Below, in pieces: positions 18,867-26,420 of a stretch of 64,000 bases of DNA. The first letter of the stretch is position 1. Each line of letters starts with the position of its first letter. The position numbers were made by a program, and so were the translations under genes. Source of the stretch: Alkalitalea saponilacus (GTDB taxonomy: Bacteria; Bacteroidota; Bacteroidia; Bacteroidales; Marinilabiliaceae); assembly GCF_900168165.1 (NCBI RefSeq), contig NZ_FUYV01000016.1, forward strand, positions 62,001-126,000, given 5' to 3'. The notes beneath the pieces are model-generated. The model searched no databases. It was not told the DNA's origin and saw only the letters and a list, made by a program, of their open reading frames with translations.

Positions 18867-18894
18867 TCGTTTATGAGATAAATCTCATAAACGA
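18867..18894. promoter_or_regulatory. Perfect 28-bp palindrome between tadA and aspS
   Basis: Two 13-bp arms (TCGTTTATGAGAT and its complement) flank an AA spacer. It lies 29 bp upstream of the tadA ATG and just upstream of a possible aspS -33 TTG at 18895-18897. A 2-nt spacer is poor for an RNA hairpin and suits a dimeric DNA-binding protein. A shorter copy of its core, TGAGAT-A-ATCTCA, recurs at 20812-20824. What binds it is unknown. Confidence 0.55.
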
Positions 18895-18921
18895 TTGTGT
18901 GCGTTTCTTTTTTTTTCTTTC

Positions 18922-18929
18922 TATTTTCG
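18922..18929 (+). promoter_or_regulatory. Possible -7 element for aspS
   Basis: TATTTTCG matches TAnnTTTG at all but one position and lies about 125 nt before the aspS ATG. The TTG at 18895-18897 is 24 bp upstream, slightly long for a -33 box. Weak support. Confidence 0.3.
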
Positions 18930-19054
18930 CAAAGATATTTGAAAATGTAAAAAACGAAAGCTTTTTGCAAGGTACATCAAAAGAAAATTTAGTTGCCAGC
19001 CATCATCAATATCAGGAATTTTATCTTTCAACAGAATTCAAAATAACAAAAATC

Positions 19055-20809
19055 ATGTATAGAACTCATACTTGTGGTGAACTCAGAATAGCAGATGTAA
19101 ATAAGAATGTGACCCTGAGTGGTTGGGTACAGCGTGTTCGTAACCTTGGAGGAATGACCTTTATTGATTTACGCGACCGGTACGGTATCACCCAATTGGT
19201 TATTAACTCTGAATCAAGTGAGGATCTGGCTTCTAAAGCCGATAAACTTGGGCGTGAATTTGTGATTCAGGTAATGGGGGCAGTGGCTGAAAGAAGCAGC
19301 AAAAACAGTAAGATTCCCACTGGTGATGTTGAGATAATTCTGGAAAAAATAGAGATATTAAATGTTTCGGCAGTACCGCCATTTACCATTGAGGATGATA
19401 CCGATGGTGGTGATGAACTCAGAATGAAGTATCGTTATCTGGATTTGCGTCGCACTCCCGTGCGCCGCAACCTGGAGTTGCGCCATCAAATGGGTATTGA
19501 AATCCGTAATTACCTCAGCGAAAAAGGATTTTTGGATATCGAAACGCCTTTCCTTATTAAATCCACACCCGAAGGAGCCCGCGATTTTGTTGTTCCATCA
19601 AGGGTTCATCCCGGACAATTTTACGCGCTTCCACAATCGCCACAGGTGTTTAAGCAGTTGTTGATGGTGGCGGGATACGACCGCTATTTTCAGATTGTAA
19701 AATGTTTCAGGGACGAGGATTTGCGAGCCGACCGTCAGCCGGAATTTACACAGATTGACTGTGAAATGGCTTTTGTAGGTCGGGAAGAGGTTCTTTCAGC
19801 TTTTGAAGGGCTTACGAAACACCTGTTTCGTAAGGTGAAAAATATCGAAATTAAAGATGATTTCCCAAGAATGAGTTATGCCGATGCCATGGAATTCTAT
19901 GGCTCTGATAAGCCTGACATCCGTTTTGGGATGACTTTCAAAAATCTTACAACTCAGGTCCAAGGCAAAGGATTCAAGGTGTTTGACGACGCCGAGTACA
20001 TTGGAGGTATTTGTGCCGAAGGATGCGGGGAATACAGCAGAAAGGAACTCGATAAACTGACCGATTTTGTGAAGAAACCGCAAATAGGAGCTCAGGGATT
20101 GGTTTACGTGAAATATAATGAGGACGGCACTTTTAAGTCTTCTGTCGATAAGTTTTTTGATGCCGAGCAGCTAAAGTTATGGGCTGATACTTTTGAGGCA
20201 AAGCCGGGTGATTTGCTGTTGATTCTTGCCGGTCAAAAAAACAAAACTCTCAATGCATTGAGTGAACTTCGTCTGGAAATGGGCAGCAGATTAGGGTTAC
20301 GCGATAAAAATGTGTTTGCACCGCTTTGGGTGGTTGATTTTCCATTACTCGAGTGGGACGAAGATTCGCAGCGTTTTTATGCCATGCATCACCCCTTCAC
20401 CTCGCCGGTAAAAGACGATCTTGAATTACTCAATAGTGATCCCGGTAAAGTTCGTGCCGATGCATATGACCTTGTTATCAATGGTGTTGAGCTTGGCGGG
20501 GGTTCTATTCGTATTCACAACGATCAGCTACAGAAAAAAATGTTCGAGGTTCTTGGATTTACCGATGAGGAAGCGCGCAATCAGTTCGGATTCTTAATGA
20601 ACGCCTTTAAATATGGTGCGCCACCACACGGTGGAATAGCTTTTGGTTTCGACCGTTGGGTATCTCTTTTTGCCGGACTTGATTCCATTCGTGATGTCAT
20701 TGCATTTCCCAAAAACAATGCTGCCCGTGATGTAATGATTGACTCGCCTTCACCTATTCACCTCAGTCAGTTGGAAGAGCTTTATATTCAGTTGAGAGCT
20801 ACAGAATAA
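19055..20809 (+). CDS. aspS: Aspartyl-tRNA synthetase
   Basis: 584 residues from the ATG at 19055, the normal bacterial AspRS length. The order is: N-terminal OB-fold anticodon-binding domain ([25 protein letters not shown]); class II catalytic core with motif 2 ([18 protein letters not shown]); a bacterial GAD insert (about 290-420); and motif 3 ([15 protein letters not shown]). It charges tRNA-Asp. An upstream open stretch back to 18668 runs through the control region and the tadA gene and was rejected. It is divergent from tadA and has an MntA/HepT pair downstream. Confidence 0.96.
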   Translation: MYRTHTCGELRIADVNKNVTLSGWVQRVRNLGGMTFIDLRDRYGITQLVINSESSEDLASKADKLGREFVIQVMGAVAERSSKNSKIPTGDVEIILEKIEILNVSAVPPFTIEDDTDGGDELRMKYRYLDLRRTPVRRNLELRHQMGIEIRNYLSEKGFLDIETPFLIKSTPEGARDFVVPSRVHPGQFYALPQSPQVFKQLLMVAGYDRYFQIVKCFRDEDLRADRQPEFTQIDCEMAFVGREEVLSAFEGLTKHLFRKVKNIEIKDDFPRMSYADAMEFYGSDKPDIRFGMTFKNLTTQVQGKGFKVFDDAEYIGGICAEGCGEYSRKELDKLTDFVKKPQIGAQGLVYVKYNEDGTFKSSVDKFFDAEQLKLWADTFEAKPGDLLLILAGQKNKTLNALSELRLEMGSRLGLRDKNVFAPLWVVDFPLLEWDEDSQRFYAMHHPFTSPVKDDLELLNSDPGKVRADAYDLVINGVELGGGSIRIHNDQLQKKMFEVLGFTDEEARNQFGFLMNAFKYGAPPHGGIAFGFDRWVSLFAGLDSIRDVIAFPKNNAARDVMIDSPSPIHLSQLEELYIQLRATE

Positions 20810-20811
20810 CA

Positions 20812-20824
20812 TGAGATAATCTCA
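20812..20824. promoter_or_regulatory. TGAGAT-A-ATCTCA palindrome upstream of mntA
   Basis: A 13-bp perfect inverted repeat begins 3 nt after the aspS stop and ends 12 bp before a TAnnTTTG element at 20836-20843, so it covers the -33 region of the putative mntA promoter. Its core equals the centre of the longer palindrome at 18867-18894. It could be an operator for the toxin-antitoxin pair or for a regulator shared with tadA/aspS. Confidence 0.45.
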
Positions 20825-20835
20825 GGCAATTTGAT

Positions 20836-20843
20836 TACTTTTG
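20836..20843 (+). promoter_or_regulatory. Putative -7 element of the mntA-hepT promoter
   Basis: TACTTTTG matches TAnnTTTG exactly. It ends 14 nt before the mntA ATG (20858), so the transcript would have a very short leader. Confidence 0.45.
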
Positions 20844-20857
20844 ATAAAAAAAGAGTC

Positions 20858-21166
20858 ATGAATGCAATCCTGGATAATAAAAAAGCTGACATAATACGCT
20901 TATGTCGGCAACTTAAAATTAAACGACTTTACGCATTTGGTTCGGTCGTATCAGGTGATTTTCGTGAAGATAGTGACATCGACTTCCTCATATCTTTTCT
21001 GGATAATATTACTTTTGAAGAATATGCTGACAACTATTTCACCCTTCATTATAAGCTTAGAGAGATTTTTAATCGGGAAATTGACATTGTTACAGAGCGC
21101 TCACTTTCAAATCCATATTTCATAGAGAGTGTAAATGAAACAAAATCGTTAATTTATGAAGCGTGA
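20858..21166 (+). CDS. mntA: MntA-type minimal nucleotidyltransferase (antitoxin of HepT)
   Basis: 102 residues from the ATG at 20858; a TTG nine codons upstream lies inside the putative promoter and was rejected. The active-site motif GSx10DxD is complete: Gly28-Ser29, then Asp40 and Asp42. A third acid is in REIDIV. In type VII toxin-antitoxin systems MntA adds AMP to the HEPN toxin HepT and so blocks it. The next gene overlaps the end of this one by 11 nt and encodes a HEPN protein with the target tyrosine, which supports the call. Gene order here is antitoxin first. Confidence 0.85.
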   Translation: MNAILDNKKADIIRLCRQLKIKRLYAFGSVVSGDFREDSDIDFLISFLDNITFEEYADNYFTLHYKLREIFNREIDIVTERSLSNPYFIESVNETKSLIYEA

Positions 21167-21509
21167 AGTTAGAAAATACTTATATGATATAAGAACCTCA
21201 ATCGATTCTATTAACGAATATCTTGGGGGACGTAGGGATTTCTTCGAGTATCAGAATAATAAACTATTGCGTAGGGGCATTGAAAGAGAATTAGAAATAA
21301 TTGGTGAAGCAATGAACCGGGCATTGAAGTTATGCCCGGAATTGGATATAAAGAATGCCAGACAGATTGTAGATACCCGAAACTGGGTAATTCACGGATA
21401 CGATAAAGTTGATGATGTTGTTATTTGGGCAATTGTTTCAAAGCATCTGCCTGTGCTGAGGAAAGAAATTGAAAAACACCTTGATGATAAGAGCTTTAAT
21501 AGTTTTTAG
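21156..21509 (+). CDS. hepT: HepT-like HEPN domain RNase toxin (DUF86)
   Basis: 117 residues, mostly helical. The HEPN motif Rx4HxY is intact as RNWVIHGY (Arg75, His80, Tyr82), in which Arg and His form the RNase site and Tyr is the residue modified by MntA. The GIERELEIIGEA stretch is also typical of the DUF86/HepT family. Predicted to cleave tRNA or other RNA in the cytoplasm when not modified. It overlaps mntA by 11 nt, so translation is coupled. No terminator is visible after it. Confidence 0.87.
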   Translation: MKREVRKYLYDIRTSIDSINEYLGGRRDFFEYQNNKLLRRGIERELEIIGEAMNRALKLCPELDIKNARQIVDTRNWVIHGYDKVDDVVIWAIVSKHLPVLRKEIEKHLDDKSFNSF

Positions 21510-21660
21510 AACAATAACGACATGGCTTTATCCATAGTTGCGCATAACCTACCTTGTTTTACCCGTTATTATTTCCAATGAGTTTCTTCGGGAAATAGGG
21601 GCGGACATTATTATGGCCAGATAACATAAAATAGTAAATGGTTCCTAAACTTTTCTTTAA

Positions 21661-22944
21661 ATGAGCAACACTCAACAGTACGATGTCATAATAATTGGTG
21701 CCGGAGCGGCTGGCTTAATGGCCGCCGGACGAGCGGCGCATTTGGGAGCCAGGGTGTTGTTGGTGGAAAAAATGCGTCAGGCGGGACGTAAATTGCTCAT
21801 TACCGGTAAGGGACGATGCAATATTACTCACGATGGAACGGAGGTGGAATATTTCAAAAATATATTTCCCAATGGTCGCTTTTTAAAACACGCTTTTAAA
21901 ACCTTTTTCAAAGATGATATTCTGAAAATATTACATGATTTTGGCGTTGAAACTACAACTGAGCGGGGAAACAGAGTTTTTCCGGTAAGCAATAAAGCCA
22001 TTGATGTTTTAAAGGCCATTAAAGCATGGATGGGAGAGGAGAACATCGATATTGTGTATCGTTCCCGCGTTGAATCATTATTAATTAAAGAAGGCCAATT
22101 AAAAGGGATTCGTACTGTTTCAGAAAGTGGGAGTGTGGATTATTTTGCCAAAAATGTGATTATTTGCACCGGCGGAAAATCTTATCCGGCTACGGGTTCA
22201 ACCGGCGATGGCTATGAGTTAGCCCGGCAGGCAGGACACACGATAACCAACGTTAGACCGGCTTTGGTTCCGCTTGTTACTGAGGGAGATTTGGCCGGGA
22301 AACTTCAAGGACTGGGACTTAAAAATGTAAAGGCCGTGGTATGGGTTAACGGGAAAAAAAGCTCCGAAGAGTTCGGTGAGTTAATGTTTGCTCACTATGG
22401 TTTAACAGGTCCCATCATTCTTACCTTGAGTAGGCATGTGGTAGATTTAGTTTCCGATGGTAACAATGTTGAAATTGGAATAGATCTAAAACCTGCGTTG
22501 GATGAGAAGAAGCTGGACGCGCGTTTGTTGCGGGATCTGAATGAGCACGGAAAGAAGCAGTTGGATAATATTTTTAAGCTATGGCTTCCTTCCAAATTAA
22601 TACCGGTGTTTTTGGAGCAACTGGGCATAGATGGTGAGAAGTTGTGTCACCAGGTTAATGCCAAAGAGCGAAAGCGGATATTGATGTTAATGAAGGATTT
22701 CAGGTTTACTGTAACCGGTCATCCCGGTTACAAAGAAGCCATTATTACTGCTGGTGGAGTACCGGTTTTGGAGATAAACTCCAAAACCATGGAATCTAAA
22801 CTTTTGAAAAACCTCTGGTTTGCCGGTGAAGTGATCGATTTGGATGCCAACACGGGCGGATTTAATCTGCAAATTGCATTTTCAACCGGATTTCTGGCAG
22901 GCGAAATGGCTGCTTCAAACTATAAGTCGGCTTCCACGTTGTAG
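21661..22944 (+). CDS. HI0933/BaiN-family FAD-dependent oxidoreductase
   Basis: 427 residues. The N-terminal dinucleotide fold has GAGAAG (Gly13, Gly15, Gly18), then KMRQAGRKLLITGKGRCN, the hallmark of the HI0933-like (YhiN/BaiN) flavoproteins. The C-terminal GGVPVLEIN and LWFAGEVIDLDANTGGFNLQ segments close the FAD site. The family reduces carbon-carbon double bonds or unknown substrates; the substrate here is not evident. Its 3' end overlaps the convergent acyltransferase gene by 25 nt. Confidence 0.88.
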   Translation: MSNTQQYDVIIIGAGAAGLMAAGRAAHLGARVLLVEKMRQAGRKLLITGKGRCNITHDGTEVEYFKNIFPNGRFLKHAFKTFFKDDILKILHDFGVETTTERGNRVFPVSNKAIDVLKAIKAWMGEENIDIVYRSRVESLLIKEGQLKGIRTVSESGSVDYFAKNVIICTGGKSYPATGSTGDGYELARQAGHTITNVRPALVPLVTEGDLAGKLQGLGLKNVKAVVWVNGKKSSEEFGELMFAHYGLTGPIILTLSRHVVDLVSDGNNVEIGIDLKPALDEKKLDARLLRDLNEHGKKQLDNIFKLWLPSKLIPVFLEQLGIDGEKLCHQVNAKERKRILMLMKDFRFTVTGHPGYKEAIITAGGVPVLEINSKTMESKLLKNLWFAGEVIDLDANTGGFNLQIAFSTGFLAGEMAASNYKSASTL

Positions 22945-24083
22945 GAGCGTTGGTTAACTACAGGATTGGCGTACATCTCCAATAACGAGTTGTAAATAAA
23001 ACCGCGATCGGCACCTTTAGTCCTGCTGATGTGGTCTTCCAGATACTCTAAAAATACCAGTTTCTCCTTGCCTGTGTAGTTTTTGGCGTTTTCGTCACTT
23101 TTGTTTAGCATATCAAGTGCAACATAGTTCCCCGGCCATAGCTTGTAATTCAAATGAACATGTCGGTCAATCAAATCAGCCAGTGCCGAAAACTGGTCGT
23201 TTTTTACCGTCAAAGCATCAATTGCATCCAACTCTTTATCCAAAGGTTGGCCAAAAGCAAAATGAACCCTTCCTTTTCGGCCTCTCAGGCCTGTTGCCAT
23301 GTGCATCAAATCATCTTGCTTTGTTTTCTGATAACTTGCATTGTCTCTTTTATTAAGAAACTCCATGGCTTTAAGGTAATCGCACGGGTCAAACTCATAG
23401 GAGATTGAAACAGGGACGATTTTTAGTTCTTTAAAGTTTTCCACCAGCGAGTTTTTGCCGGCAATATTAAGCATCTTTAAAAGACTGATTTGTGTTCTGT
23501 CGTTGCCGTCTTTTGAACGACCCTCCCTTTGAGCAATCCAGATGCTGTGCTTTTTTTCAGAAAGTGTATAACGAATGTAGGATGATAGCACTCTTGAACT
23601 TTCCATCATTTGCTTGATGGGTAGGTTTCTTTTAACTATAAAAGTACGGTTGAGTTTTACCAGATCAGTAATCCAGGGATAAATCAATAAATTATCACCG
23701 ATGGCAATTTCTGTTGTATTAAAACCATGTTCAAAAAGCAGGACATTTAAAATGGCGGGATCAAGAACGATATCCCTGTGATTTGAAATGAACAGATAGG
23801 AATCTTTTTTATTGAGTTTCTTCAGACCGTCAACTGTAACACCTTTGGTGGTTTTTTTTATAACGTCCTTTACATAAGCTGAAATAACCTGCTCCTGAAA
23901 TTGCCGAATGGATTTCAGATGCATCAGTTTATCCATAAATTGCTCTGGGGGCAATTGCGGATAAAGAAAACCCAGCAACCTGAGAAATGATTTTTCACTT
24001 TTGAGACGATTGAAAACTGATTGAATCTCCTGATCCTCGTATGGTCTTATCGATTCAAAGTCCAACAGATGTTCGTGCACCAT
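22920..24083 (-). CDS. PlsC-like phospholipid/glycerol acyltransferase family protein
   Basis: 387 residues. The acyltransferase motif I reads SNHRDIVLD (His102, Asp108), that is HX5D rather than the usual HX4D; the IWIAQREGRSKDG block is motif III. There is no clear transmembrane anchor. Such proteins transfer an acyl chain to a glycerol-phosphate or other lipid acceptor at the inner membrane, but the N-terminal 70 residues and the long C-terminal tail (about 290-387) are not standard for PlsC. The acceptor is unknown. Its 3' end overlaps the flavoprotein gene by 25 nt in opposite direction, so both mRNAs share antisense ends. Confidence 0.75.
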   Translation of the reverse strand: MVHEHLLDFESIRPYEDQEIQSVFNRLKSEKSFLRLLGFLYPQLPPEQFMDKLMHLKSIRQFQEQVISAYVKDVIKKTTKGVTVDGLKKLNKKDSYLFISNHRDIVLDPAILNVLLFEHGFNTTEIAIGDNLLIYPWITDLVKLNRTFIVKRNLPIKQMMESSRVLSSYIRYTLSEKKHSIWIAQREGRSKDGNDRTQISLLKMLNIAGKNSLVENFKELKIVPVSISYEFDPCDYLKAMEFLNKRDNASYQKTKQDDLMHMATGLRGRKGRVHFAFGQPLDKELDAIDALTVKNDQFSALADLIDRHVHLNYKLWPGNYVALDMLNKSDENAKNYTGKEKLVFLEYLEDHISRTKGADRGFIYNSLLEMYANPVVNQRSYNVEADL

Positions 24084-24185
24084 TATTCTTTTTAGATGGT
24101 TTTGTACAAAATTACACTAAACATTCAATATATGAAATTTATTGCAATAATAAAAGCCTGTATAAGGATGATCCCGGATAGCTGT

Positions 24186-24545
24186 TTAAATCTTCTGGTT
24201 CTCTGAGTTGTTGAGTAGATCCCAGTACTCTAAGGCTCTTCTGGTGTGAGGAATAACAATGGTTCCACCCACAATATTTGCCACAGAAAAAATCTCCATA
24301 ATCTCTTCTGTTGTCACTTTTTGTTCATAGCATTTCTCCAAGTGGTATTTAATGCAGTCGTCACATCTTAGAACCATCGAACTTACCAATCCAAGCATCT
24401 CTTTAACTCTTGTGCTTAAAGCTCCCTCAGCGTAAGTGTTTGTGTCAAGGTTAAACAACCTCTTTAGTACCAGATTATCGGAGGTTATGATCCGTTCATT
24501 CATTTTAGAACGGTAGTCTCTGAATTCTTTTATCTGCTTATTCAT
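24186..24545 (-). CDS. AhpD/carboxymuconolactone decarboxylase-family protein
   Basis: 119 residues, all helical in look. The redox pair CDDC (Cys61, Cys64) followed by His68 in CIKYHLEKCYEQKVT is the AhpD-type active site, found in small alkylhydroperoxidase-like proteins of the CMD family. A thiol peroxidase or disulfide reductase role in the cytoplasm is likely; a true decarboxylase would lack the CxxC. A 23-bp perfect palindrome starts 78 bp upstream of the ATG and may control it. Confidence 0.82.
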   Translation of the reverse strand: MNKQIKEFRDYRSKMNERIITSDNLVLKRLFNLDTNTYAEGALSTRVKEMLGLVSSMVLRCDDCIKYHLEKCYEQKVTTEEIMEIFSVANIVGGTIVIPHTRRALEYWDLLNNSENQKI

Positions 24546-24883
24546 GGCATCTTTAATTTTTTAGGAAATAAAAATATATAAAAGGTCTGCAAAAAATTAT
24601 ATTATTTGTCATTGTCCGAATATATTTTCCACATTGTGGAAAATACAATTGTTGAATAAATTTCAATATAAGGTATAACCTTTCACTCTGAGTGTCGTAA
24701 AAACTGAAAAATGCTTAGAAATTGTTAAATTGAGTTTTCGTTTATATATTCGTTTTTAAGTATTCCATGATAATTTAGACTTAACCATTAATTTTTAACC
24801 ATAATTCGGGTATACGCCAGTTAAGTACCGATTGAGTAATCGGTTTTGGTGGTTGTTATTCTAGAATTACTAATTTTTTATTC
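24546..24883. other. 338-bp intergenic region between divergent genes
   Basis: AT-rich, with no convincing reading frame on either strand. It holds a perfect palindrome (24623-24645) and a smaller 7-bp hairpin with GAGT loop followed by TTT (24827-24844), the latter in what should be the leader of the universal stress protein gene. No clear TAnnTTTG element was seen in either direction. Confidence 0.6.
24623..24645. promoter_or_regulatory. Perfect 23-bp palindrome with two inverted DnaA-box-like 9-mers
   Basis: Arms TATTTTCCACA and TGTGGAAAATA are exact complements around a single T. Each arm contains TTTTCCACA, which fits the relaxed DnaA box TTWTNCACA. It lies between the divergent AhpD-like gene (78 bp away) and the stress-protein gene (239 bp away). 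A repressor or redox-regulator operator is the simplest reading; DnaA binding is the alternative. Confidence 0.55.
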
Positions 24884-25723
24884 ATGAAGCGCATTTTAGT
24901 TCCGGTTGATTTCTCTGAAGACTCCATTTTTGCTGTGGATATGGGTTTGGATATCGCAAACCTGATAAAGGCAAAACTTCGAATGATGCACGTACGAACC
25001 GGTTTAAAGTATCATCCGCAATTTGCCAAAAATAATCCGGATTTGGCTCTGAAAGATATGGACGTGGATTTTATGAATTATCTGATGAAACGTGTGCGCG
25101 ATAATTATGTGGTTGAGAATGGTCAGATTGATTTTAAAATTCGAGAGGGGAATGTTGTTCGTGAAATCACAAATCAGGCTCATTATGATGATTCTGACCT
25201 TATCGTAATTGGAACCCATGGCGTATCGGGGTTTGAAGATCGTTGGCTTGGCAGCAATGCATACAGGTTGGTAGCTAATGCTCCGTGTCCGGTTTTGGCA
25301 GTTCGAAAAGAGATGGTTTTTAAAGAGAACCAGAAGATTCTACTTCCAATTGATACAGAGAAAGTGAGTCGCAGAATAGTTCCTCAGGTTGCTCAGTTTG
25401 CAAGACTTTCCAATGCTTCTGTATTGGTCGCAGGAGTCAATAAAAAATCCAAATGGTTTATGTCTGGGCGGGTTAACACTTACATGCATCAGGTTGAAAA
25501 ATATCTCAAAAAAGATCCTTTCCTGAACGTAGAAGCCATTCAGGTAGATGGTTCCGAAGGGCCAAAGGAAATGCTCGAATATGCACATGCCAAGGATGTT
25601 ACCATTATAGCGCTTCCAGTTAGAAAAACAATGAACCCTTTTGATAGTATTTTTCATCCTTTTGCCAACGAATTACTCAATCTTTCAGATTTGCCCCTTT
25701 TGGTCGTTCCCGAAAGAGAATAA
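24884..25723 (+). CDS. Tandem-domain universal stress protein (UspA family)
   Basis: 279 residues in two Usp domains (about 1-145 and 148-279). The first ends with GTHGVSGFEDRWLGSNA, which fits the ATP-binding pattern G-2x-G-9x-G-(S/T). The second has degenerated and lacks that loop (ALPVRKTMNPFDSIF), so only the first is expected to bind ATP. Cytoplasmic; family members help survival in stress or starvation through unknown steps. A hairpin at 24827-24844 lies in the likely leader. Confidence 0.88.
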   Translation: MKRILVPVDFSEDSIFAVDMGLDIANLIKAKLRMMHVRTGLKYHPQFAKNNPDLALKDMDVDFMNYLMKRVRDNYVVENGQIDFKIREGNVVREITNQAHYDDSDLIVIGTHGVSGFEDRWLGSNAYRLVANAPCPVLAVRKEMVFKENQKILLPIDTEKVSRRIVPQVAQFARLSNASVLVAGVNKKSKWFMSGRVNTYMHQVEKYLKKDPFLNVEAIQVDGSEGPKEMLEYAHAKDVTIIALPVRKTMNPFDSIFHPFANELLNLSDLPLLVVPERE

Positions 25724-25728
25724 ATCAG

Positions 25729-25736
25729 TATCTTTG
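25729..25736 (+). promoter_or_regulatory. Putative -7 element for the SPOR-domain gene
   Basis: TATCTTTG matches TAnnTTTG exactly, 6 nt after the stress-protein stop and about 78 nt before the next ATG. The -33 region shows only a weak TTC/TTG. Confidence 0.35.
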
Positions 25737-25813
25737 TCATGAAAAAAAGTGGGATGGTACAATTCTTGATTAAGAGCTTTTGTTTTTAATCACCACTGTT
25801 GAACTATAACGTA

Positions 25814-26284
25814 ATGATGAAGGTACTTCTTATCGCAATAATTAGTTTGTTATGTCATTTGGCATTTGGTCAGGAAGGGAGATCGACAGTAGGGGATTCT
25901 CCTTTTGCACGAGTTGAAAGTCGGAGAATGGGCGAGGGGCGTATTGTTATCCGCCAATCACCAGCCGTTGAACAGATGATGGGACACTATATACGGAATA
26001 ATCGAAACATGCCTGGTGTTGAAGGGTATCGCATTCAATTATATTCAGGTACAGGTGCGCAAGCAAGACAGGAGGCACAGGAAGTCAGGACGAAGCTGCT
26101 CAGTCAGTTCCCCGATGAGCGTGTGTTGGTTGAATACAACGCCCCATTTTGGAGGGTCAGAGTAGGCAGTTTCAGACACAAACATGAAGCATTACCTTTG
26201 CTGAAGAAAGTCCGGGATATTTTTCCAAATAGCTATGTGGTCAGAGAACCGGCCATCAGATTGGACGATTTTAACAGGAATTGA
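25814..26284 (+). CDS. Secreted SPOR-domain protein
   Basis: 156 residues from the ATG at 25814 (a TTG five codons upstream is less likely). The Sec signal peptide ends near AFGQ. The C-terminal half is a SPOR domain, with EGYRIQLYSGTGAQARQEAQ at its start and PFWRVRVGSFRHKHEALPLL near the end. SPOR domains bind denuded septal peptidoglycan, so the protein probably goes to the division site or cell wall in the periplasm. The linker (about 20-70) is basic and of low complexity. It ends before a strong terminator and is otherwise unlinked to the division cluster. Confidence 0.87.
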   Translation: MMKVLLIAIISLLCHLAFGQEGRSTVGDSPFARVESRRMGEGRIVIRQSPAVEQMMGHYIRNNRNMPGVEGYRIQLYSGTGAQARQEAQEVRTKLLSQFPDERVLVEYNAPFWRVRVGSFRHKHEALPLLKKVRDIFPNSYVVREPAIRLDDFNRN

Positions 26285-26290
26285 TATAAG

Positions 26291-26318
26291 AAAAACCGCC
26301 GTATTACGGCGGTTTTTT
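26291..26318 (+). terminator. Rho-independent terminator after the SPOR gene
   Basis: Arms AAAAACCGCCGTA and TACGGCGGTTTTT are perfect complements around one T (in practice a five-base loop) and run into six T residues. Confidence 0.93.
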
Positions 26319-26400
26319 GTTTAAAGGTATTTGGTTGGTGATTAAGTTTCCTGGTTTTAAAATTGGAATTATAATTTAAAACAGGATAAATTTGCTTTAA

Positions 26401-26408
26401 TATTTTTG
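26401..26408 (+). promoter_or_regulatory. Putative -7 element of the PurF-like gene
   Basis: TATTTTTG matches TAnnTTTG exactly and ends 12 nt before the ATG at 26421, so the message would have a leader of only a few bases. No good -33 box was seen. Confidence 0.4.
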
Positions 26409-26420
26409 TGATAATTCAAC

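Noticed and set aside
18839-18970. 44-codon extension of tadA
   Set aside because: It runs through the palindrome and the aspS promoter region and is unlike any TadA N-terminus.
18668-19054. N-terminal extension of aspS back to 18668
   Set aside because: It crosses the tadA start and the palindrome region; AspRS proteins begin at the [10 protein letters not shown] segment, whose ATG is at 19055.
24623-24645. Reading the DnaA-box-like palindrome as the replication origin
   Set aside because: Only two 9-mers are present, there is no AT-rich unwinding element with further boxes and no dnaA, dnaN or similar genes nearby.
24827-24844. 7-bp hairpin followed by TTT as a terminator
   Set aside because: No gene ends upstream of it on the plus strand and the T run is broken; it may instead be part of the stress-protein leader.
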